Source: Paraburkholderia kirstenboschensis
Lineage (GTDB): Bacteria; Pseudomonadota; Gammaproteobacteria; Burkholderiales; Burkholderiaceae
Direction: 5' to 3'
Assembly: GCF_904848585.1 (NCBI RefSeq)
Contig: NZ_CAJHCR010000008.1
Location: forward strand, 62,001 to 126,000
DNA: 64,000 nucleotides
Position numbers and translations under genes: made by a program. Shown one piece after another: positions 59,183 through 64,000 of the stretch; the first letter of the stretch is position 1; each line of letters begins with the position of its first letter. The notes under the pieces are model-generated. The model saw nothing but the letters and a program-made list of their open reading frames with translations, searched no databases and was not told the origin of the DNA.

Positions 59183-59533
59183 TTATTCACCGATTGCATG
59201 CGCCGCGCCGTCCAGTTCCTGGTTCAGCACGCGCTGTTCGTCGGCGGATAAGCCGCCGCCATGTTGCCCGGCCATCTCGTGCGCCTCGCGCCGGATCACA
59301 TCGAGCCGATGATGCAACGCATCCCCTTGCGGCGGCGGGTAATAACCTTGGTTCACGCGATTGTCGATACGGCGGCTCAGATTGTCGATGCGGCCGTCGA
59401 CCTGATGCAGGCGTTTATCGGCGATCTGTTGCGGGCTTGGGCGCGGCGCCGGTTCGGGCTGCGGTGCCACCACACAGGCGGCGAGCGAACTGAGTAATGC
59501 GCATGCGGCGAGGGCGCGGATGGGACGTGGCAT
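59183..59533 (-). CDS. Putative small lipoprotein
   Basis: A 116-residue secreted protein with a lipobox LAAC (cysteine near residue 20) after a short hydrophobic segment, then a Pro-rich linker and a helical, charged C-terminus with heptad-like leucines (HQVDGRIDNLSRRIDNRV), suggesting a short coiled coil. ATG 59533 has GGAG upstream; the frame is open to 59590. Unknown function; transcribed towards the gcv riboswitch. No named family recognised. Confidence 0.75.
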   Translation of the reverse strand: MPRPIRALAACALLSSLAACVVAPQPEPAPRPSPQQIADKRLHQVDGRIDNLSRRIDNRVNQGYYPPPQGDALHHRLDVIRREAHEMAGQHGGGLSADEQRVLNQELDGAAHAIGE

Positions 59534-59712
59534 GAACACTCCGTGAAGTCGTTGTGGTTTTGCGGTGCTACAGGCGTAGCAACGGATCACGGCAGACGAG
59601 CGCTGACCCGGAAGGCCGGCTCATTTGTAACGTTATATTGCTTTCCGGTTTGCAGGTTTGCCGGCGCGGCGTTCTGCGTCGCGCCGGCCAAACCGCAAAC
59701 CTGCAACGCCGT

Positions 59713-60750
59713 TCAGCGGACCCGCTGGAACGGCAGACGGACACCTTCGTCGGAACTGCGCGCCGCGAGTTCGATAATGGTCATCACGTCGACGGCATCT
59801 TGCGAGCTCACCGGGAACTTCACGCCGTGCTGGATCGCCTCGGCGAGCGCGATATAGAAGCTCGCATAATCGCCATTGCCCGTTGGCACTTCGCGGTCGC
59901 CCTCCAGCACGCGCAACGTCCCTGCGGCATTGCCGGCCGCGAAGCCCTCGTCGCCCGGACGCAAGCCGGCTTTCAACTGGTCTTCCTGCGTGTCGAGCCC
60001 GTACTTCACGTAACTGCCGCGTGTGCCGTGAATGGCGAACCTCGGCGCGACGATCGCCGTCAGCGCGCTCGCGTGCAGCACGACTTCGAATTCGCCGTAG
60101 CCCAACTGGATATGCACGTAGTCGGGCGCGCTCGCCTGATCGCGATGCGTTCGCACGGTCGCGGACACGGTCTGCGGCGCGCCGAACAACGCCAGTGCCT
60201 GGTCGATCAGATGCGGTCCGAGATCGAACAGCAGGCCGCCGCCGCGCGACGCTTCCTCGCGCCAACGCTGACGCACTTCGGGCCGGAACCGGTCGAAATG
60301 CGATTCATAGTGCGTGATGCGCCCCAACTCACCGTTCGCGAGCAGATCGCGAACCGTCATGAAATCGCCGTCCCAGCGACGGTTGTGAAACGGCACGAAC
60401 AGCTTGCCCCGCGCGAGTGCGATGTTGGCGAGCGTGCGAGCGTCGGCGGCGCTCAGCGTGACCGGCTTGTCGACCACGACGTGCTTGCCTGCTTCGAGCG
60501 TACGGCGCGCGAGATCGAAGTGCGTGTCGTTCGGCGTGGCGATCACCACGCAGTCGATCTCCGCGAGCGCGAGCAACGCGTCGAGATCGGCCACCACTTT
60601 CGCGTGCGGATAGTCGGCGAGCGCGACTTCGGGTCTGCCGGTCGCGATGGCGGCGACGCTGGCGCGACCGCAGTGCTCGATCACCGGCGCATGAAAGGTC
60701 GCGCCTGCGAATCCGTAACCCATCAATCCAATTTTCAGCGATGCGGACAT
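59713..60750 (-). CDS. Gfo/Idh/MocA-family NAD(P)-dependent oxidoreductase
   Basis: A 345-residue sugar- or inositol-type dehydrogenase. N-terminal Rossmann fold (LKIGLMGYGFAGATFHAP), the conserved EKP-like lysine in HVVVDKPVTL, and the C-terminal beta-sheet domain with GGGLLFDLGPHLIDQALALFG. These features resemble E. coli YdgJ/YhhX relatives. Substrate unknown. ATG 60750 has AGGAAG upstream; the open frame beyond, to 60906, is not family-like. Confidence 0.9.
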   Translation of the reverse strand: MSASLKIGLMGYGFAGATFHAPVIEHCGRASVAAIATGRPEVALADYPHAKVVADLDALLALAEIDCVVIATPNDTHFDLARRTLEAGKHVVVDKPVTLSAADARTLANIALARGKLFVPFHNRRWDGDFMTVRDLLANGELGRITHYESHFDRFRPEVRQRWREEASRGGGLLFDLGPHLIDQALALFGAPQTVSATVRTHRDQASAPDYVHIQLGYGEFEVVLHASALTAIVAPRFAIHGTRGSYVKYGLDTQEDQLKAGLRPGDEGFAAGNAAGTLRVLEGDREVPTGNGDYASFYIALAEAIQHGVKFPVSSQDAVDVMTIIELAARSSDEGVRLPFQRVR

Positions 60751-61158
60751 GCGTGTCTTCCTGCAAAAACGGCGCGCCGCTTTGCCACCGCGGCGACGGC
60801 GCGCAACGCCGTCATTGTGGCATGGCCGGGACGGGGATTGCGACGGCACGCGAAGCGCCGAAGCTCCGCCTTTCCTCGCGACGCGGTGGCCGCCGGTTCT
60901 ATCCATGGGATTCGTCGACTGAATCTATCCGCCGATTTCATCCGTGTTAACATCGCTCCTCTCGCGCGAACCGAGGCTCGCCGGGCTGGCCTCATAACAC
61001 GTGGCATGCATTCCCCGAGCGCACGCCGCGCGGCGTTGCGCTGGCTTCGCGACCGGTAATACTGCGCTACGGCGCCTCGAGCGCCGCTTTCAAACGGCGC
61101 GTTTGAGAACTCCGTCTGAACAGCCGCTTTTCAACCCGCACTACCCCATCCACCGACG
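60751..61158. other. Spacer between divergent oxidoreductase and rep genes
   Basis: 408 bases. No gene, clear promoter or terminator recognised; GTTAACAT near 60945 could be part of a rep promoter but lacks a good -35. Confidence 0.4.
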
Positions 61159-63267
61159 ATGTCCGCAGGCCTGAATCCCGCTCAAAATGAAGCGGTCCGT
61201 TATCTTGACGGGCCGTGTCTCGTGCTCGCCGGCGCAGGGAGCGGCAAGACGCGCGTGATCACGCAGAAGATCGCGCACCTGATCGAGGCAAAGGGCTTCG
61301 AGCCGCGCCACATCGCGGCGGTTACGTTCACGAACAAAGCCGCGGCGGAAATGCGCGAGCGCGTGGGGAAACTGCTCGAAGGCAAGACGCTGACCACGCC
61401 CGGCAAGGAAGGCCGCAAAGTGCCCGTCAATCAGTTGACGGTCTGCACGTTTCACTCGCTCGGCGTGCAGATTCTGCGGCAGGAAGCGGAACACGTGGGC
61501 CTCAAGCCTCAATTCTCGATCATGGATTCCGACGACTGCTTCGGCATGATCCAGGAACAGGTCGGCTCGACGGACAAGGGCTTTATCCGCAAGATCCAGT
61601 CGATCATTTCGCTTTGGAAGAACGGGCTCATCATGCCCGAACAGGCAATCGCGATTGCCGCGAATGAGGACGAGCACCAGGCGGCGATCGTCTATCGCAA
61701 CTATGTGGCGACGCTGCACGCGTACCAGGCGGTCGATTTCGACGATCTGATCCGCCTGCCCGCTGAACTCTTCGCGAGCAACGAGCAGGTGCGCGACCGC
61801 TGGCAAAACAAGCTGCGTTATCTGCTGATCGACGAGTATCAGGATACCAACGCCTGCCAGTATGAATTGCTCAAGCAACTGGCCGGCCCGCGCGCGGCAT
61901 TCACGGCGGTGGGCGACGACGATCAGGCCATTTACGGCTGGCGCGGCGCGACGCTCGAGAACCTCGCGCAGCTCGGCAAGGATTTCCCGAAGCTGCATGT
62001 GATCAAGCTCGAGCAGAACTATCGTTCGACCGTGCGCATTCTCACGGCCGCCAACAACGTGATCGCGAACAACCCGAAGCTCTTCGAAAAGAAGCTGTGG
62101 TCCGAGCACGGCATGGGCGATTCGATCACTGTCACGCCATGCAACGACGAAGAGCACGAAGCCGAGTCGGTAGTGTTCCGTCTGTCCGCGCACAAGTTCG
62201 AGCGTCGCGCGAATTTTCGCGACTATGCAATTCTCTATCGCGGCAACTTCCAGGCGCGCATCTTCGAGCAGGTGCTGCGCCGCGAGCGCATTCCGTATGT
62301 GCTGTCGGGCGGCCAGTCGTTCTTCGACAAAGCCGAGATCAAGGACATTTGCGCGTACCTGCGCCTGATCGCGAACGCGAACGACGACCCCGCGTTCATC
62401 CGGGCGATCACCACGCCGCGTCGCGGTGTCGGTAACACGACGCTCGAAGCACTCGGCTCGTTCGCGGGTCAAGCGAAGGTGTCGCTGTTCGAGGCGGTGT
62501 ATATGGGCGGCATCGAAGCGCGCTTGTCGCCGCGTCAGATCGAACCGATGCGCGTGTTCTGCGACTTCATGCAGCGCCTCACCGACCGCGCCGAAAAGGA
62601 TGCGGCGGGCACGCTGCTCGACGAGTTGATGGACGCAATCCACTACGAAGCGTATCTCTACGACGCATTCGACGAACGTCAGGCGCAATCCAAGTGGCAA
62701 AACGTGCTGGAGTTCGTCGAATGGTTGAAGCGCAAGGGCACGAAGGCTGAGCCGCAAGGCTCGAATGGATCTGCTGGCTCGGCCAACGACGAGGCAACCG
62801 GCTACGACACGGCGGACGGCTTTGGCGACACCGGCAAGAATCTGCTGGGCCTCATCCAGACGGTCGCGCTGATGTCGATGCTCGAAGGCCGCGAAGAAGA
62901 CCCGGACGCGGTGCGGCTCTCGACCGTGCACGCGTCGAAAGGGCTCGAATATCCGCACGTGTTTCTGGTGGGCGTCGAAGAAGGAATCATGCCGCATAGA
63001 GGCGGCGCGGACGACGAGCCGGTCGACGACGCGCGCATCGAGGAAGAGCGCCGTCTGATGTATGTCGCGATCACGCGCGCGCAGCGCAGCCTGCATCTGA
63101 ACTGGTGCAAGAAGCGCAAGCGCGCACGCGAGACGGTGGTCTGCGAGCCGTCGCGGTTCATACCCGAAATGCTGCTGGACGACGCGCCGCCGCCGACGCC
63201 CGAAGAGGCGCCGATGTCGCCAAAAGACCGTCTCGCGAGTCTCAAGGCGCTGTTGCAGAAGCCTTGA
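61159..63267 (+). CDS. rep: ATP-dependent 3'-5' DNA helicase Rep (UvrD/PcrA family)
   Basis: Superfamily 1A helicase of 702 residues that clears proteins from DNA ahead of the fork. Motif I AGAGSGKT, Ia VTFTNKAAAEMR, II IDEYQD, III VGDDDQAIYGWRG, IV LEQNYRS, V STVHASKGLEYPHVF and VI MYVAITRAQ are intact. A low-complexity Gly/Ser/Asn insert (about 530-545) lies in the 2B/2A linker. The C-terminal tail is short and lacks the long UvrD extension, supporting Rep rather than UvrD. Confidence 0.93.
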   Translation: MSAGLNPAQNEAVRYLDGPCLVLAGAGSGKTRVITQKIAHLIEAKGFEPRHIAAVTFTNKAAAEMRERVGKLLEGKTLTTPGKEGRKVPVNQLTVCTFHSLGVQILRQEAEHVGLKPQFSIMDSDDCFGMIQEQVGSTDKGFIRKIQSIISLWKNGLIMPEQAIAIAANEDEHQAAIVYRNYVATLHAYQAVDFDDLIRLPAELFASNEQVRDRWQNKLRYLLIDEYQDTNACQYELLKQLAGPRAAFTAVGDDDQAIYGWRGATLENLAQLGKDFPKLHVIKLEQNYRSTVRILTAANNVIANNPKLFEKKLWSEHGMGDSITVTPCNDEEHEAESVVFRLSAHKFERRANFRDYAILYRGNFQARIFEQVLRRERIPYVLSGGQSFFDKAEIKDICAYLRLIANANDDPAFIRAITTPRRGVGNTTLEALGSFAGQAKVSLFEAVYMGGIEARLSPRQIEPMRVFCDFMQRLTDRAEKDAAGTLLDELMDAIHYEAYLYDAFDERQAQSKWQNVLEFVEWLKRKGTKAEPQGSNGSAGSANDEATGYDTADGFGDTGKNLLGLIQTVALMSMLEGREEDPDAVRLSTVHASKGLEYPHVFLVGVEEGIMPHRGGADDEPVDDARIEEERRLMYVAITRAQRSLHLNWCKKRKRARETVVCEPSRFIPEMLLDDAPPPTPEEAPMSPKDRLASLKALLQKP

Positions 63268-63386
63268 AAACGGTGGTCAGCGCGTGCGCGGGTAAGACCC
63301 CGTTGATCTGAGGTGCTTCACCGGTTTTCGCGGATAGGCGCGCTACAGTGGCGCGGCTAGTAGGTCGCACGTTAGCGCGGCTTCAT

Positions 63387-63430
63387 GCACGTTCACGCAC
63401 CTTCGAGCACCTTCGCGCACCTTCGAGCAC
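63387..63430 (+). repeat. 10-bp tandem repeat
   Basis: GCAC recurs at 63387, 63397, 63407, 63417 and 63427; the unit is GCACCTTCG(A/C), with the first copy GCACGTTCAC diverged. Lies just before the start of the last gene. Confidence 0.85.
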
Positions 63431-63450
63431 GCCAACTGGAGACCGCCCGC

Positions 63451-64000
63451 ATGACCTCGCCGACGCTCGCGCCTTACACCCGCGCCCTCGAAGCCTACAT
63501 CGACGCGAAAGACAACACGCGGGCGCAACGCATGCCGGATGCGTTTGCTTCCGACGCCGAGCTCACCATTTCTCTTGCGACGTCGGCAATCGCCTTTCCC
63601 GCGCGCACTGTCGGCATAGACGCGATCACGAAGACGCTCATCACCGATTTCGGCGCGACGTACACGCGGTGCCGCACGTATTACGTGTGCGACTCGCTGA
63701 CGGTGCGCGACGGTGCGATCGATGCGCTGCCGTGGCTCGTGCTGATGCGTGAACCGGCCGCCGGCGCGTTGCGCGTGGGCCACGGCGTGTATCGCTGGAC
63801 TTTCGACGAGACACCCGCTGTCAGCCGCTTTCATATTCACATCGCACGCATGGACGTCGTGCCGGATGCGAACGGCGCATTGCTCGACGCGTTGCAGGAA
63901 GGCTTGAGTTATCCGTGGCTCCCGCCCGCCGAACTGCACGCGCGTTTCACCGAGCTTGTGCGCAGCACGCCGGCGCTCTCATTTGTCGATGCGTTCGCTC
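63451..64000 (+). CDS. NTF2/SnoaL-like protein (3' partial)
   Basis: Open frame from ATG 63451 to the right edge (at least 183 codons, no stop), with TGGAG 10 bases upstream. The N-terminus TLAPYTRALEAYIDAKD... and the pattern of short strands and helices (AELTISLATSAIAFPARTVGIDAITKTL, then YVCDSLTVRDG and SRFHIHIARMDVVPD) resemble the cone-shaped NTF2/SnoaL fold, often small-molecule-binding or isomerase proteins. No catalytic residue can be assigned. Codon use is like the neighbours. Confidence 0.6.
   Translation, partial: MTSPTLAPYTRALEAYIDAKDNTRAQRMPDAFASDAELTISLATSAIAFPARTVGIDAITKTLITDFGATYTRCRTYYVCDSLTVRDGAIDALPWLVLMREPAAGALRVGHGVYRWTFDETPAVSRFHIHIARMDVVPDANGALLDALQEGLSYPWLPPAELHARFTELVRSTPALSFVDAFA

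Noticed and set aside
63387..63430. 10-bp tandem repeat as a CRISPR array
   Set aside because: Unit is only 10 bases with no spacers.
9..64000. Hidden defence system, prophage or integrated element
   Set aside because: No integrase, transposase, toxin-antitoxin, restriction enzyme, phage gene, tRNA-attachment site or abrupt composition change was seen.

Overview
The window reads as a high-GC betaproteobacterial chromosome segment, most likely Paraburkholderia/Burkholderia chromosome 1 close to the replication origin. The grounds are the order mnmG-rsmG-parA-parB-atpIBEFHAGDC with parS sites beside it, family-typical proteins (full-length trifunctional PutA, a DUF3717-type small protein, SET-domain protein, gcvTHP-sdaA) and uniform codon use. 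No tRNA, rRNA, insertion sequence, prophage or CRISPR array was seen. Almost everything looks like ordinary core genome, so the notable signals lie in spacers and in details of individual genes.

Layout. 1-6.9 kb: end of a YqjM-type old yellow enzyme, a SET-domain methyltransferase, a TctD/TctE-like two-component pair, a DUF3717 protein, an Lrp/AsnC regulator, a CYTH protein and a LysR regulator. 7.0-15.5 kb: CoA-acylating aldehyde dehydrogenase (mmsA-like), GMC oxidoreductase and a complete branched-chain-type ABC importer (livG, livF, binding protein, livH, livM), which together look like an uptake-plus-oxidation module. 15.5-22.6 kb: a probable sigma-54-driven small RNA, two paralogous binding proteins and a second importer with a fused LivM-LivG. 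22.6-27.2 kb: mnmG, rsmG, parA, parB and two perfect parS sites. 27.6-35.6 kb: F1Fo ATP synthase operon with hairpins in several spacers. 35.7-43.2 kb: acyl-CoA synthetase, a candidate minus-strand ncRNA, a PheC-like periplasmic protein, hemE and priA. 43.5-49.4 kb: a small membrane protein, putA behind a leader terminator, and an orphan LivK. 49.4-59.1 kb (minus strand): acetolactate-synthase-like TPP enzyme, sdaA, an alginate-lyase-family protein, gcvP-gcvH-gcvT and a tandem glycine riboswitch with a terminator expression platform. 59.2-64 kb: lipoprotein, Gfo/Idh/MocA oxidoreductase, Rep helicase and the start of an NTF2/SnoaL-like gene cut by the window edge.

How the parts work together. 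Amino-acid economy dominates: three Liv-type transport sets, proline oxidation (PutA), glycine cleavage feeding serine and pyruvate (Gcv plus SdaA), and nitrogen-type regulation suggested by a sigma-54 promoter. The strongest candidates for something not yet described are the sigma-54 small RNA at about 15.74-15.85 kb, the OmpR-type-repeat-linked ncRNA at about 37.65-37.87 kb (minus), a parS site nested exactly inside a transcription terminator, and a LivF ATPase whose Walker A lysine is arginine. I did not find a convincing new multi-gene defence or mobile system.
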